Part shown: positions 1 through 9,593 of the stretch, piece after piece | How positions within the stretch are numbered: the first letter of the stretch is position 1 | Layout of the letters: each line of letters starts with the position of its first letter | DNA from: Oligoflexales bacterium | GTDB lineage: Bacteria; Bdellovibrionota_B; Oligoflexia; Oligoflexales; RGVZ01 | Reading direction: 5' to 3' | DNA: 59,694 bases | NCBI GenBank assembly: GCA_947468665.1 | Contig: CANILH010000011.1 | Location: forward strand, 1-59,694 | Program-made: the position numbers and the translations under genes | Notes under the pieces: generated by a model | Told to the model about the DNA's origin: nothing | The model's database searches: none | Seen by the model: the letters and a program-made list of their open reading frames with translations, nothing else

Positions 1-309
1 ATATTCAGTGCCATCGATATAAATCTAAAATCATTGCTTGAGTGCTTCTGGATGTGGGACAGCATCAGGGCTCAGGTCATCCCTGTCGCGATCGACATTC
101 CACTCTTTGACCAAAAAATATCCGCTAGCGCGAAGTTTGATAACAGGGAGAGGCAAGAACTGAACTTTCTGCGCCAGCTCTACGGCGGACTTAGCAACGG
201 TCAGCCATTTGAAAATCTGGCCCGCAAAATCAGCGAGAAAACCATCGTCATAGGACCTGGCGAGACCATCGGTCAGGTATACGAGAGGAGCTCACGGTGG
301 AATCACTGA
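1..309 (+). CDS. C-terminal part of an unidentified protein (cut by left edge)
   Basis: The reading frame is open from the first base of the window to the stop at 307-309, so the gene begins to the left; an internal TTG at 34 is probably not its start. The visible 102 residues have a hydrophobic stretch (VIPVAIDIPLF) followed by a charged, soluble tail, and no motif that I recognise. It overlaps the start of the next gene (GTG at 297) by 13 bases, so the two are probably co-translated. DUF4129 proteins often sit beside MoxR and DUF58 genes, so a DUF58-like tail is possible, but the sequence does not establish it. Confidence 0.6.
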   Translation: MFSAIDINLKSLLECFWMWDSIRAQVIPVAIDIPLFDQKISASAKFDNRERQELNFLRQLYGGLSNGQPFENLARKISEKTIVIGPGETIGQVYERSSRWNH

Positions 310-1928
310 ACCTCACATCATCCATCAACGCGCCAAGTAATCCGCTCTGGTTGAGAACCATCGGATTAACAACAAGCTTTATCGCGCTGGTGAACGGGAT
401 AGCTCTGATTTTTGGAGTCATCGCGGCTCTGGAATTCATCGATAATATGCTATTTCTGTTCATTGGTGTCATCGGCCAGCGGATTGTAATTGGGCCAGAA
501 TTATTTACCAGCCACATCTACCAGAAATCGGTGGAGGGGCGTGACCGCGGCGCGATTTTCTTTGGGCGGCGTGTCGCTGTAAAAGATCGCGACAAGAATC
601 TTTTCACCCCGATGTTCGCGGCGCGCGCCTGCCTTTTGCTACTTTTATTCGGGGTCTCCTTCCGGATTTTTATGACCACGGGACTATTTAACCAGGGTCT
701 GACAATCTCTGGTCTGTCAGTCGGGCTGTCGGTCGCATTGATCCTGACACCGGCGACCGCTTGGGTACCAGTAGGTGGACTCATATCTAACCTGATTATG
801 CGTGGCCCTCCAAATGGAGGCTCGGTCATTCCCGGAACGATTTACGCCGTTCTGCTTCTGTTGATGCTCGCCGCATTTGCGGCTCTGCTACTACACGAGT
901 CCGATAAGGAGAGCACAACACAGCGCTCGTCAGAGTCAAAAATTGATTTGACCGATCCTTCCCTGCGCTCAAACATCACATGGGCCATCGTTGTCGCTAT
1001 CGCGGTCTATGTATATTGCCATTTGGCCGCTGCAAAAGAGCCGAAACAGCAAATACCCCAACCAAGGAAACATAACCAGGAACAGACAGCTGGCGGAGGC
1101 GGAGGAGGGGGCGGCGGTTTCCCGTTAAAAACAAAAACAGCAGGCCTTCAGGCAATTGGTGGCGGCGGTGATGGCACCGGACCGGGTCAAGAGGATAGCG
1201 GCGGCCAAGAAAATGCGGCCACCGTTGACGGTCAAGGAGGCGAAAGCTCCGCTAAAGGGCCCAAGTCTAAATCCACAGCTCAAGGCAGCGGACAAGGCAG
1301 CGGACAAGGCGGCGGACAAGGCAGCGGACAAGGCAGCGGACAAGGCAGCGGACAAGGCAGTACGACGGAAGCATCACCTGGCGCTAAGTCTCAAGCTGGG
1401 TCTCCGGAGCAAACCACTGCCTTGAACACAAAAATTAAACAAAAAATACCCGAAAAAAAGCGTCTAAAAACATATCAAGATAAACTCACAATATTATTTG
1501 CGGCTATCACCGTCGTCGCGTTGATATTTTTCTGGGGAAGTCGAAACAAGAAAAACAAAAAGCAGTCGCCGGAAAAAGGAGACCCAAAGATCTCGCGGAG
1601 CGCGGCCCGCCTTGCGTCACAAAAGCTCGATGCAGATGCCCAAAACGCGCTCACCCGATGGTCGGACGACCCTCACGAGATTCACGACCGCGTTGTGTCG
1701 CTTTATAATCAATTACTCGCGGTAAATGAGCAATTCGGGCTGAAACGCGCGCCCGAGATGACACCTGATGAGTACAGTCACATTTTTTGGTCCGCCCAAC
1801 CAACAAAAGCTAACGCCATTCAAGTTGTGACATCTGTTTATTCCTCCGTCTTTTTTGGCAGGCAGTTACCCGATCAAAAAACATTCCAGTCATATGTCCA
1901 GGCCATCCGGATGTCTCAGGCAACGTAA
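297..1928 (+). CDS. DUF4129-like multi-pass membrane protein with Gly/Gln-rich repeats
   Basis: This 543-residue protein has several hydrophobic segments in the first 200 residues, another near 228-245, a long disordered middle, a further transmembrane helix near 400-415 and a cytoplasmic-type C-terminal domain. The last 85 residues (RVVSLYNQLLAVNEQFGLKR, then an APEMTPDEY motif) resemble the DUF4129 domain found at the end of transglutaminase-like membrane proteins. The disordered middle holds a run of nine glycines and a GSGQ tandem repeat. The start is the GTG at 297, which follows GAGAGGAGCTCAC and overlaps the preceding gene. No catalytic transglutaminase core is present, so it may be a scaffold or partner. 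The molecular role is unknown. Confidence 0.7.
   Translation: MESLNLTSSINAPSNPLWLRTIGLTTSFIALVNGIALIFGVIAALEFIDNMLFLFIGVIGQRIVIGPELFTSHIYQKSVEGRDRGAIFFGRRVAVKDRDKNLFTPMFAARACLLLLLFGVSFRIFMTTGLFNQGLTISGLSVGLSVALILTPATAWVPVGGLISNLIMRGPPNGGSVIPGTIYAVLLLLMLAAFAALLLHESDKESTTQRSSESKIDLTDPSLRSNITWAIVVAIAVYVYCHLAAAKEPKQQIPQPRKHNQEQTAGGGGGGGGGFPLKTKTAGLQAIGGGGDGTGPGQEDSGGQENAATVDGQGGESSAKGPKSKSTAQGSGQGSGQGGGQGSGQGSGQGSGQGSTTEASPGAKSQAGSPEQTTALNTKIKQKIPEKKRLKTYQDKLTILFAAITVVALIFFWGSRNKKNKKQSPEKGDPKISRSAARLASQKLDADAQNALTRWSDDPHEIHDRVVSLYNQLLAVNEQFGLKRAPEMTPDEYSHIFWSAQPTKANAIQVVTSVYSSVFFGRQLPDQKTFQSYVQAIRMSQAT
1284..1360 (+). repeat. 12-bp tandem repeat encoding GSGQ units
   Basis: Six full copies of GGCAGCGGACAA (one with a single A-to-G change) and a partial seventh lie in frame inside the DUF4129-like gene. 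The perfect in-frame period gives Gly-Ser-Gly-Gln repeats, a flexible linker, and makes the locus prone to length change by slippage. Confidence 0.95.
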
Positions 1929-2082
1929 CCGGTAAATGCCACGTCCTTGCCAACTTGTATCGACAAAAAAACATCTGTAATCATGGCGAAATACCATGTC
2001 TCTTGTGAAGTTCCCAAAGTCTCACTTAATGGTTTGCGTAATTTGTCCGATGACTACGGACATTAATTCATTGAGGTGACCT

Positions 2083-3492
2083 ATGAAATCTTCAACCATT
2101 ACCGCCGCCACGATCGCGACTTTCGTTTTGCTTAGCGTGTCATGCAAAAACTCCAATCAGGCTCCAGACAGCAAAGTAAAGGACTTCGCGGCAAACCCCA
2201 ACGCCAAAAACTTCGCGATCATCGCCGGCTATATGCCCGAGAATATCAACGGCGTCAAATCAGACATCTACAACTGGAATAACATCCTGAATCGCGGCGC
2301 GCTTGGCACATATAGCGTCATTTACTCAGATCCGCAGGCAAATGTAAAAGACCTTACGGCGGCGTTTGCCTCACTTGGCTCATCGCTTCAAAGCGACAGC
2401 ACGTTCGTATTCGCCTTTTCTGGAAAGCGCGAAGGGACCTCTCTAAGACTCGCTGACGGACAAGTTAACTTCGCGGATTTGATGGCGGCGGCTAAAAATA
2501 AATCCAAAGCCTCTGGTCAAAGGTTCTACGTCATGCACGACAGCCTTGCGTCCGGCTCAGATAGCTCCTACCTCGTAGCCGCCCTTAAGGGCGCGCCTTC
2601 TGAGGCTCTCTTCGTGAACACCGTTGAGTTCAAAGCGTCATCGCCGGCGTCCAGCTCATCAAAAGGCCGTCTGGCGACCGAGTTTGCGGGAGCGCTAGAC
2701 CACGCGGTACTCACAAAGTCCCGCGCCAGCATTCGAGATTTTTTCGATGAGGTTTTAGGTAAGACGGCGTTGGCCGGCGGTCCTAAAGCCACCTACTCGG
2801 TGACAAACAACAATATGCTTTCTGAGAGCCTGCTGACATCTGTCTCACCTAAAGTCAGCGCGGGCCAGGGACCAATAGGGTCCGGACCACTGGATCTGGC
2901 GACCCTGTTCGGCTCTTTGTTCAATCAAGGCGGTGGCTCAATCAACCGACTTAACAACAATTCCAACGGGTATAATTCCAACGGAAACAATTCCAACGGA
3001 AACAATTCCAACGGAAACAATTTCAACGGAAACAATTTCAACGGGAATAATTCCAATAACAACAACTTTGGGAATAATCAGCCCAATGGAATCCCCTCTG
3101 GAAACCAGGGCAGTGCAGCCAAATATGTTTTGATTGAGGCTTCATTGTCATTCTGCGGACCTTGCCAGCAAATGGCGGGCTCAATTGCCAAAGACAGTGC
3201 CTACACAAACCCAAGTTCCCCTTGCGCGGTCAGAACGATTATCGCGGATGGAAAACTGGACGAATGGAATAGCGCGGTCAGTAACGGCTTTACCGAAAAA
3301 CACTCTGAAGTCGGCTCAAGCGAGGACCTGCGGCAGAAATATCCCCAATTTGAATTCTCAAGCTTTCCAGTGGTGTTCCTCACGGACGCGGCCACGGGAA
3401 AAGTCGTCGACTCAAATCCAGGCCCTGGCGGCTACCCGTCGTGCCCCAATGGTTCTGCTCCCGCGAGTGGCAAAGACTTTTTTAACGAGTAG
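2083..3492 (+). CDS. Lipoprotein: degenerate caspase-like domain, Asn-rich linker, CGPC thioredoxin-like domain
   Basis: The 469-residue protein begins with a lipoprotein signal (lipobox LSVSC, Cys21). Residues 44-225 read like a bacterial caspase (peptidase C14) fold: a FAIIAGY first strand, a helix with the L..RG spacing, a STFVFAFSG strand where caspases have FSGHG, and a VMHDSLASGS strand where they have DSCHSG. Both catalytic positions are changed (His to Lys115, Cys to Leu155), so it should not be a protease. Residues 291-335 are an Asn/Gly repeat. Residues 345-455 form a thioredoxin-like domain with CGPC at 358-361 and a likely cis-Pro at 429 (SSFPVVFL). The start is set by GAGGTGA seven bases upstream. 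Likely exported and lipid-anchored; a periplasmic thiol-redox role with a non-catalytic binding domain is inferred. The thioredoxin call is firm, the caspase call rests on motif reading. Confidence 0.75.
   Translation: MKSSTITAATIATFVLLSVSCKNSNQAPDSKVKDFAANPNAKNFAIIAGYMPENINGVKSDIYNWNNILNRGALGTYSVIYSDPQANVKDLTAAFASLGSSLQSDSTFVFAFSGKREGTSLRLADGQVNFADLMAAAKNKSKASGQRFYVMHDSLASGSDSSYLVAALKGAPSEALFVNTVEFKASSPASSSSKGRLATEFAGALDHAVLTKSRASIRDFFDEVLGKTALAGGPKATYSVTNNNMLSESLLTSVSPKVSAGQGPIGSGPLDLATLFGSLFNQGGGSINRLNNNSNGYNSNGNNSNGNNSNGNNFNGNNFNGNNSNNNNFGNNQPNGIPSGNQGSAAKYVLIEASLSFCGPCQQMAGSIAKDSAYTNPSSPCAVRTIIADGKLDEWNSAVSNGFTEKHSEVGSSEDLRQKYPQFEFSSFPVVFLTDAATGKVVDSNPGPGGYPSCPNGSAPASGKDFFNE
2956..3060 (+). 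repeat. 15-bp tandem repeat encoding Asn-rich pentapeptides
   Basis: Seven imperfect copies of AACAATTCCAACGGA lie end to end in frame, encoding N-N-S/F-N-G units. They form the linker between the caspase-like and thioredoxin domains of the surrounding lipoprotein. The period of five codons keeps the frame when copy number changes. Confidence 0.95.
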
Positions 3493-3592
3493 ACCCGGGG
3501 CATACCCGCAAGGACGCTCAAAAATCACAATAACACATTGAAAATAAAGACATATTGTCCTTAGTGACGGGCTGTTTATCGTTTGGTATGGT

Positions 3593-6500
3593 ATGCGGCC
3601 ACAAGTCACTAATGGGATTGATAAAAATACTATGTCTATACCTGAGAGCCGCGGCAGCGTATTGCCATCACCTGAATCAAAAGAACTCCAAGACTACAAA
3701 CCAAAAAACAAGATCCGTTTCATTACCTCGACCGCGCTTTTTGACGGTCACGACGCGTCCATTAATATCATGCGCAGACTTTTGCAGGCACGCGGTGCTG
3801 AGGTTATTCACTTAGGGCATAATCGTTCCGCTCAGGAAATCGTCGATGCCGCGCTACAGGAAGACGCCCAGGGAATAGCCATCTCCAGTTATCAAGGTGG
3901 CCACATGGAGTTCTTCAAGTATATGCGAGAACTCCTTGATAGCGCCGGCGCTAAAGACATCAAAATTTTCGGCGGCGGTGGCGGCGTCATTACCGTCAAG
4001 GAAATGGATGAGCTCCACAAAAGTGGTGTGACAAGAATCTACAGCCCAGAAGACGGAACAAGCCTTGGGCTTGATGGCATCATCGGCCACATGCTCCGCG
4101 AGACCGACTTTACTTATTCGTCCTGGCAGAACCGGGATAAATCAAATAATGAATGGGTGCGTCTAAGTCGCGCTATGACACTGCTTGAAAACGGCTCAGC
4201 CAGCGCGGCAGACATCGCCAAGACGCTGCCATCCGTTAAGCAACGCCGCTCAAATATTCCTGTCCTTGGCATTACAGGAACTGGCGGTGCCGGCAAGAGC
4301 TCCATCACCGACGAGCTTATTTCGAGATTTCTGTGGGATAATCCTGAGATCAAAATCGGTCTGATATGTATCGACCCAAGTAAAAGAGCCACTGGCGGAG
4401 CCCTGCTTGGTGACCGTATCAGAGTCAACTCGGCAAGTGACTCCCGCGTATTTCTTCGCAGTTTTGCGACCCGCTCAAGCGGACGCGAAATCGCCAATGC
4501 CACAAAAGACGCACTGGCATTACTCAAGACCAGAGACTTCGATTTTTTAATCGTCGAGACAAGCGGCATTGGCCAGGGCGATACCGGAATTCTTGATATC
4601 AGTGACGTCAGTCTCTATGTGATGACCTGCGAGTTCGGCGCCCAGACCCAGCTTGAGAAAATCGACATGCTGGACTTCGCCGACCTTATCGCCATCAATA
4701 AGTTCGAGCGCCGTCAGGCTCCCGACGCGTTGCGCGATGTCCGCACTCAGTTACGACGCACCCGCTTCAAAGGGCAGCGGGTTGAGGAGTCGGCTTATCC
4801 TGTTTACGGAACCATCGCGAGCCGCTTTAACGACGACGGCACCAATGGACTTTACAAAGGCCTCTGTGAAAAAATTAACGCCAAGATCAACGAGACCCGC
4901 TTCACTGCTTCACCAACCCGTGTCTATGCGCTGGAGTCCAGCCGCAGGGACGCGTTGATCCCGGGCGAGCGGATAAATTACTTATCAGACATCTCCCGCG
5001 CCGTTCGCGGATACCATGCCTCCAGGCACAACCTCGTCGAGATTGTCCGCAAAGCCGAGGGCCTTGAACGATCAGCCGTCCATATGCGCGAATCTGGTCA
5101 CGGTGAGATGGCGAAAACTCTCGACACCGAGTCAAAACGCACCTGGAAGCTTCTTCCGGCGGATCTCCTTGAGACTCTTGAGCAATGGCCTGAGATGCTC
5201 AAAAACTACAGCAGCAAAGTTTTTACCTATAAAGTTCGCGGCAAAGACGTCAAAGTCGAGTCAGCCTTCACGACTCTCTCTCAACTTTCATTCCCAAAAG
5301 TCGCGCTACCAAGATTTGGGAGTAAGGCTGAGATAGCCGATTACATCCTGAAGGAAAATGTCCCCGGAAGTTTCCCCTACACGGGCGGTGTCTATCCGTT
5401 CCGCCGCACCGGAGAGGACCCTAAGCGTCAGTTTGCCGGCGAGGGTGGCCCCGCCCGCACCAACAAACGATTTCATTATCTCTCCCGCAACGACACCGCC
5501 AAAAGACTCTCAACAGCCTTTGACTCCGTGACTCTCTATGGCGCTGAGCCTGACCGGAGACCGGACATATACGGCAAAATCGGCGAATCGGGCGTATCAA
5601 TCGCGACCTTAGACGACATGAAGGTTCTTTATAGCGGCTTTGATCTCTGCTCGCCAAGCACATCGGTATCGATGACCATCAATGGCCCGGCTCCGATCAT
5701 TCTCGCCATGTTTCTCAATGGCGCCGTTGACCAGCAGATCGCTGACTTCACCAAAAAACATAACCGCGCTCCGAATCCAGATGAGCACAAGTCCATTTAC
5801 GACAAAACCCTGCAGACAGTTCGCGGCACTGTGCAGGCCGATATTTTGAAGGAAGACCAGGCGCAAAACACATGTATCTTCTCGACCGAGTTCGCCCTGA
5901 AGCTCATGGGTGACATGCAGGAGTATTTCATCGAGAAGTCTATTCGTAACTACTACTCGGTCTCAATCTCCGGTTACCATATCGCCGAAGCCGGAGCGAA
6001 CCCCATCAGTCAGCTGGCGTTTACTCTTGCCAATGGTTTTACCTATGTGGAGTACTATCTGGCCCGCGGCATGAATATTGACGAATTCGCGCCAAACTTA
6101 AGCTTCTTCTTTTCCAATGGCGTAGACGCGGAATATGGCGCCATCGGCCGCGTCGCCCGCAGAATCTGGGCGATCGCCATGCGGGATATTTATAAAGCCT
6201 CTGATCGCAGCCAGATGCTGAAGTATCATATCCAGACATCGGGACGGTCGTTGCACGCCATGGAAATGGACTTTAACGACATCAGAACGACTTTGCAGGC
6301 CCTGACCGCTCTTTACGACAACTGTAACTCGTTGCATACCAACGCCTATGATGAGGCCATAACAACCCCGACTGAGGAAAGTGTGCGCCGGGCGATGGCG
6401 ATTCAGATGATCATCAACCGGGAATACGGACTAAACAAATGCGAGAACATCAACCAAGGCAGTTACTTCCTTGATCTCCTGACAGATGAAGTTGAGGATG

Positions 6501-6931
6501 CCGTCTTGAAGGAATTTGACCGACTTTCAACCCGTGGTGGCGTTCTAGGCTCCATGGAAACCCAGTACCAGCGGGGCAAGATCCAGGAAGAGAGTCTCTA
6601 CTATGAGCATCTCAAACACACAGGCGAGTTGCCTCTCATCGGGGTCAACACGTTCCTGAACCCTAAAGTACTCTCCGGTGATTACCAGCGGCCGGAAATA
6701 GAGCTAGCGCGGGCTAACTACGATGAGAAAGACGATCAGCTTGCGCGCCTTAAAGCATTTAAGCAAAACGCGGCCAAAACTAAGGAGACGTCACTTGAGA
6801 GTCTCGGCCAGGCCGTTCTTGAGAATCGAAATATTTTCGCCGAGCTGATGCACACAGTACGTCACGCGAGCTTGGGTGAGATCTCCGAATTGCTCTATAA
6901 AGTCGGCGGTCGCTACCGCCGCTCCATGTAA
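3593..6931 (+). CDS. icmF: Fused isobutyryl-CoA mutase (IcmF)
   Basis: At 1112 residues this has the full IcmF layout: a B12-binding domain (about 40-170, with DGHD at 51-54 carrying the lower-axial His53, and SYQGGH), a MeaB/MeaI-type G-protein chaperone (Walker [13 protein letters not shown] at about 226-237) and the large acyl-CoA mutase domain from about 540 to the end. IcmF interconverts isobutyryl-CoA and n-butyryl-CoA through adenosylcobalamin radicals, and some members also act on isovaleryl/pivalyl-CoA. The [16 protein letters not shown] segment, with Phe instead of the Tyr of methylmalonyl-CoA mutase, favours IcmF. The ATG at 3593 lacks a good ribosome site; ATG 3632 (codon 14) is an equally possible start and costs no domain. 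It is followed 20 bases later by ogt. Confidence 0.95.
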   Translation: MRPQVTNGIDKNTMSIPESRGSVLPSPESKELQDYKPKNKIRFITSTALFDGHDASINIMRRLLQARGAEVIHLGHNRSAQEIVDAALQEDAQGIAISSYQGGHMEFFKYMRELLDSAGAKDIKIFGGGGGVITVKEMDELHKSGVTRIYSPEDGTSLGLDGIIGHMLRETDFTYSSWQNRDKSNNEWVRLSRAMTLLENGSASAADIAKTLPSVKQRRSNIPVLGITGTGGAGKSSITDELISRFLWDNPEIKIGLICIDPSKRATGGALLGDRIRVNSASDSRVFLRSFATRSSGREIANATKDALALLKTRDFDFLIVETSGIGQGDTGILDISDVSLYVMTCEFGAQTQLEKIDMLDFADLIAINKFERRQAPDALRDVRTQLRRTRFKGQRVEESAYPVYGTIASRFNDDGTNGLYKGLCEKINAKINETRFTASPTRVYALESSRRDALIPGERINYLSDISRAVRGYHASRHNLVEIVRKAEGLERSAVHMRESGHGEMAKTLDTESKRTWKLLPADLLETLEQWPEMLKNYSSKVFTYKVRGKDVKVESAFTTLSQLSFPKVALPRFGSKAEIADYILKENVPGSFPYTGGVYPFRRTGEDPKRQFAGEGGPARTNKRFHYLSRNDTAKRLSTAFDSVTLYGAEPDRRPDIYGKIGESGVSIATLDDMKVLYSGFDLCSPSTSVSMTINGPAPIILAMFLNGAVDQQIADFTKKHNRAPNPDEHKSIYDKTLQTVRGTVQADILKEDQAQNTCIFSTEFALKLMGDMQEYFIEKSIRNYYSVSISGYHIAEAGANPISQLAFTLANGFTYVEYYLARGMNIDEFAPNLSFFFSNGVDAEYGAIGRVARRIWAIAMRDIYKASDRSQMLKYHIQTSGRSLHAMEMDFNDIRTTLQALTALYDNCNSLHTNAYDEAITTPTEESVRRAMAIQMIINREYGLNKCENINQGSYFLDLLTDEVEDAVLKEFDRLSTRGGVLGSMETQYQRGKIQEESLYYEHLKHTGELPLIGVNTFLNPKVLSGDYQRPEIELARANYDEKDDQLARLKAFKQNAAKTKETSLESLGQAVLENRNIFAELMHTVRHASLGEISELLYKVGGRYRRSM

Positions 6932-6951
6932 GTTTAAACAAGGATTTCGCC

Positions 6952-7479
6952 ATGATTTACGACATCGCGGTTAAACACCACCTCACCCCCGTTGGCTGCC
7001 TGACAATTTTCGCCAATCAGGACGGCGTGACAAGAATAGAGTTCGGTAAATTGGGACAGGAGACAGCGTGTTCTCCGATACTGAGACAAACCTGCCAGGA
7101 ACTTGATGAGTACTTCGCCGGGGATCGCCGCGAGTTTTCAGTACCGCTCAGCATCACGGGAACGCCCTTTCAAAAGACCGTCTGGAGCGCCCTTATGCGT
7201 ATTCCATACGGCGCGATTCCCTCATACAGTGATATCGCTGATGATATCGGCAATGCCGGGGCCGTACGCGCAGTCGGAATGGCCAACAACAAGAATCCTG
7301 TTCCGATCATTATTCCATGCCACCGGGTCATTGGACGTGACGGCAGCCTGACGGGCTACGCCGGTGGAATCGAAATAAAACAATGGCTTCTTGATCTGGA
7401 GCTCAGTCCTGAGGCTTGCGAAGCTTATGAATCGGGGTTTGTTTTCAGCCGGCCTGCAACTTTGCACGTTCTTCAGTAG
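6952..7479 (+). CDS. ogt: Methylated-DNA--protein-cysteine methyltransferase
   Basis: This suicide DNA-repair enzyme takes the alkyl group from O6-alkylguanine onto its own cysteine. The 175-residue product has the family signature IPCHRVIGRDGSLTGYAGG, with acceptor Cys123, and a preceding helix-turn-helix (TPFQKTVWSALMRIPYGAIP). An N-terminal Ada-type domain is absent, so it is the stand-alone Ogt type. The start follows AAGGATTTCGCC and lies 20 bases after icmF, suggesting co-transcription. Its last seven bases overlap the end of the convergent aroB-like gene. Confidence 0.93.
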   Translation: MIYDIAVKHHLTPVGCLTIFANQDGVTRIEFGKLGQETACSPILRQTCQELDEYFAGDRREFSVPLSITGTPFQKTVWSALMRIPYGAIPSYSDIADDIGNAGAVRAVGMANNKNPVPIIIPCHRVIGRDGSLTGYAGGIEIKQWLLDLELSPEACEAYESGFVFSRPATLHVLQ

Positions 7480-8870
7480 GACAGCGTCAGCAGAAAACTT
7501 AACGTTTCCTCAAGGTCAGCCAAGGCCCCCTGCCTAGGGAACTGAATGACCCAGCTATTGCCTTCCGCCCGCGCAATCTGGCCAGGCGAGTCCATGAGTA
7601 CGAACGAAATACTGTCATTTATGCTCGCCTTTTTATCCCGGCTCATTAACTCAATTAGTTGTTTCGAGAGAACCGATCCCTTGTGATCGCCGTCATTTAA
7701 TTCTTTCAAGACAGCCTTTGGCATCACGACACCAGATCTGAGGAGATCATCCACATATGATCCTGCTGCCATGCCACGATACTTCGATGACAACCGGAGT
7801 GCGTGAATCATTCCAATAGCCACACACTCGCCGTGAGTAACCGCGATACCACGCGAGGAGGCGGCCGTCTCAAGCGCGTGACCAAGTGTGTGGCCAAAAT
7901 TCAAAACGGCGCGTTCACCTGTCTCATAGGGATCTATCTCAACAATGCCGCGCTTAACTTGAATGACGGTCTCCAGAAAGTCGCTGTTGATGTTAAAAGT
8001 TTTTTTTGGCTTAGAGAGCGCCGTCCAAAGCGTTTCATCACCGGAAATTAACGCGTGTTTCAGGCATTCAACAAGACCGCTTTTCAGCTCTTTTTCGCCA
8101 AGAGTCTCAAGCCAACCAGGCCAGATGTAGACCGCCTGCGGGTGATGAAAAAGACCAATCTGGTTTTTGCCCCACGGCTCAAAATTCACCGCGACTTTCC
8201 CGCCGATGGAGCTATCCGCCATGGATAATAACGTAGTTGGGACGTAGTGACACTTCACGCCCAAAATCCCGGTTGCGAATCCCACAACGTCGCCCGCGAC
8301 GCCCCCACCAACGACGAAAACCCGAGAGTCAGGTGACCTGCGACCACGGATTAAATCCGTTATTTCCGCAGCGGTTGTCGTATTTTTATTCGCCTCCGCG
8401 AATGTAAACGCGACAAACCCCTTCGGCAGTTGACGTTCCCAGCTATTGGCAACATTTTGATCGACGATAATCATGTCCCGGTCACCAGCCGATATAAAAC
8501 AGTCACTCCTGCGCGTCACAATCTCAACATCATACGAGATAGTCGCCTTACTCTCAGGCTTCACCTGACACCGGCTGTCTGTCACCGAAACGCCGCGCTG
8601 AAATACACTCGCCGCGATGCGAAACGCTGAAGTAGCGTCCAGATCTACCTCAGAAATATTCCAGGTCAGATTCCTTGAAAGCCCCTGCTCGAACGCGCGC
8701 TTTAAAATCGCGACAACCCGCCCGTCAGAAAATAATCTCTTGGAGATCTCCTCCTCAACACGGTTGATTTTCAGCGCGCTTGTAAGTTTTCCCCACTTGA
8801 ATTCGGACAATGGCGCGCTTCGCCCGGAAATATTCGAGACCGAAACCGATATTTGTTTTTTTGACGACAT
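7473..8870 (-). CDS. aroB: 3-dehydroquinate synthase with N-terminal extension
   Basis: AroB converts DAHP to 3-dehydroquinate in the shikimate pathway, using NAD and a divalent metal. The core is clear: GGGVAGD (188-194), PTTLLSMADSSIGGK, GLVECLKHALI, NFGHTLGHALE and THGECVAIGM, which together keep the metal ligands Glu, His and His. The protein is 465 residues against about 360 for the family. The excess is an N-terminal stretch of about 105 residues before the usual first strand (near ISYDVEIVTR), with no motif I recognise. The ATG at 8870 is preceded by GGGAAG. It stands alone on this strand, overlapping ogt at its 3' end. Confidence 0.9.
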   Translation of the reverse strand: MSSKKQISVSVSNISGRSAPLSEFKWGKLTSALKINRVEEEISKRLFSDGRVVAILKRAFEQGLSRNLTWNISEVDLDATSAFRIAASVFQRGVSVTDSRCQVKPESKATISYDVEIVTRRSDCFISAGDRDMIIVDQNVANSWERQLPKGFVAFTFAEANKNTTTAAEITDLIRGRRSPDSRVFVVGGGVAGDVVGFATGILGVKCHYVPTTLLSMADSSIGGKVAVNFEPWGKNQIGLFHHPQAVYIWPGWLETLGEKELKSGLVECLKHALISGDETLWTALSKPKKTFNINSDFLETVIQVKRGIVEIDPYETGERAVLNFGHTLGHALETAASSRGIAVTHGECVAIGMIHALRLSSKYRGMAAGSYVDDLLRSGVVMPKAVLKELNDGDHKGSVLSKQLIELMSRDKKASINDSISFVLMDSPGQIARAEGNSWVIQFPRQGALADLEETLSFLLTLSY

Positions 8871-8914
8871 AAAATGCTTCCCGGCAACAAATCAGCGGCT
8901 TACGCCCACGACAT

Positions 8915-8932
8915 ACATGGCATTATAGCATA
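8915..8932 (-). promoter_or_regulatory. Possible extended -10 promoter for aroB
   Basis: Read on the minus strand, the sequence TGCTATAAT (perfect TATAAT at 8927-8922 preceded by TGC) is an extended -10 element about 52 bases upstream of the aroB ATG. No good -35 hexamer is visible at 16-18 bases, which extended -10 promoters can tolerate. Assignment is by pattern only. Confidence 0.35.
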
Positions 8933-9025
8933 CCACGTTCAAGAGTTACGAAACTTTACCGATGGAAGTGTGTCAGAGAACGTTTTCACCAGAGCCAGGA
9001 TGGCACTGCAGATAAGGACTCAAGG

Positions 9026-9535
9026 ATGAGTTTAAAGCCGAACATGTCAGGCCCGACGGGAAAGCATTTCCGTAAGCAGCTCGACACCATTACACGGCGA
9101 AAACTCTCCGAGAACAAAGTCGTCTCCCTCTCTGAATTCCGCGACATCAAAAAATCAAAACACAAACACACTGTGCTCGTCGTCGATGACGAGGAGATCA
9201 TGCGCAACGCGCTAAAACGTGTGCTTGAAGGCGAGAACTTCAACGTGCTTCTTGCTGAGGACGGATACGCTCTCAGTCATTTTCTTGAGACAACCGTACT
9301 GGACGTGATCCTGCTTGATATCAACCTGCCGTGGGTTACTGGATTTGAGCTCGTGCACCTGATCAAAAGTCACAGTGTCCTCAAAGATGTTCCGGTCATT
9401 ATGCTATCAGGAAAGAAATCCACGGAAGACATCCAAAAGGCCATGGCCTTGGGCGCCAATGACTTCATCGCCAAGCCCTTTGACGTGGATTTTCTTTTGA
9501 ATGCCATCCGCAAAAACCTGCCTCAAACAGGCTAA
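9026..9535 (+). CDS. Single-domain response regulator (receiver protein)
   Basis: The 169-residue protein carries one CheY-like receiver domain at about 48-167: acidic pair in LVVDDEE (53-56), phospho-acceptor Asp98 in VILLDINLPW, a conserved Ser in VIMLSGK and Lys150 in FIAKPFD. The first 47 residues are basic and probably disordered. There is no output domain, so it would act by protein contact or as a phosphorelay intermediate. No histidine kinase lies nearby. The start is supported by AAGGA eight bases upstream. The partner and process cannot be told from this window. Confidence 0.88.
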   Translation: MSLKPNMSGPTGKHFRKQLDTITRRKLSENKVVSLSEFRDIKKSKHKHTVLVVDDEEIMRNALKRVLEGENFNVLLAEDGYALSHFLETTVLDVILLDINLPWVTGFELVHLIKSHSVLKDVPVIMLSGKKSTEDIQKAMALGANDFIAKPFDVDFLLNAIRKNLPQTG

Positions 9536-9593
9536 TCACTTGTAACTAGCTGGAATAAAAAGCCTAACCAAGGGGTTGCCCAACAGATAATCA

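Noticed and set aside
1125-1355. Minus-strand frame encoding repeated SAAL units, and a matching plus-strand frame at 1156-1425
   Set aside because: Both are out-of-frame readings of the 12-bp tandem repeat in the DUF4129-like gene; they have no ribosome site and no plausible product.
1284-3060. Two tandem repeat blocks considered as a CRISPR array
   Set aside because: The units are 12 and 15 bases, contiguous and without spacers, and lie in frame inside coding regions.
2933-3133. Plus-strand frame with repeated IPTET units
   Set aside because: A shifted reading of the Asn-rich repeat within the lipoprotein gene.
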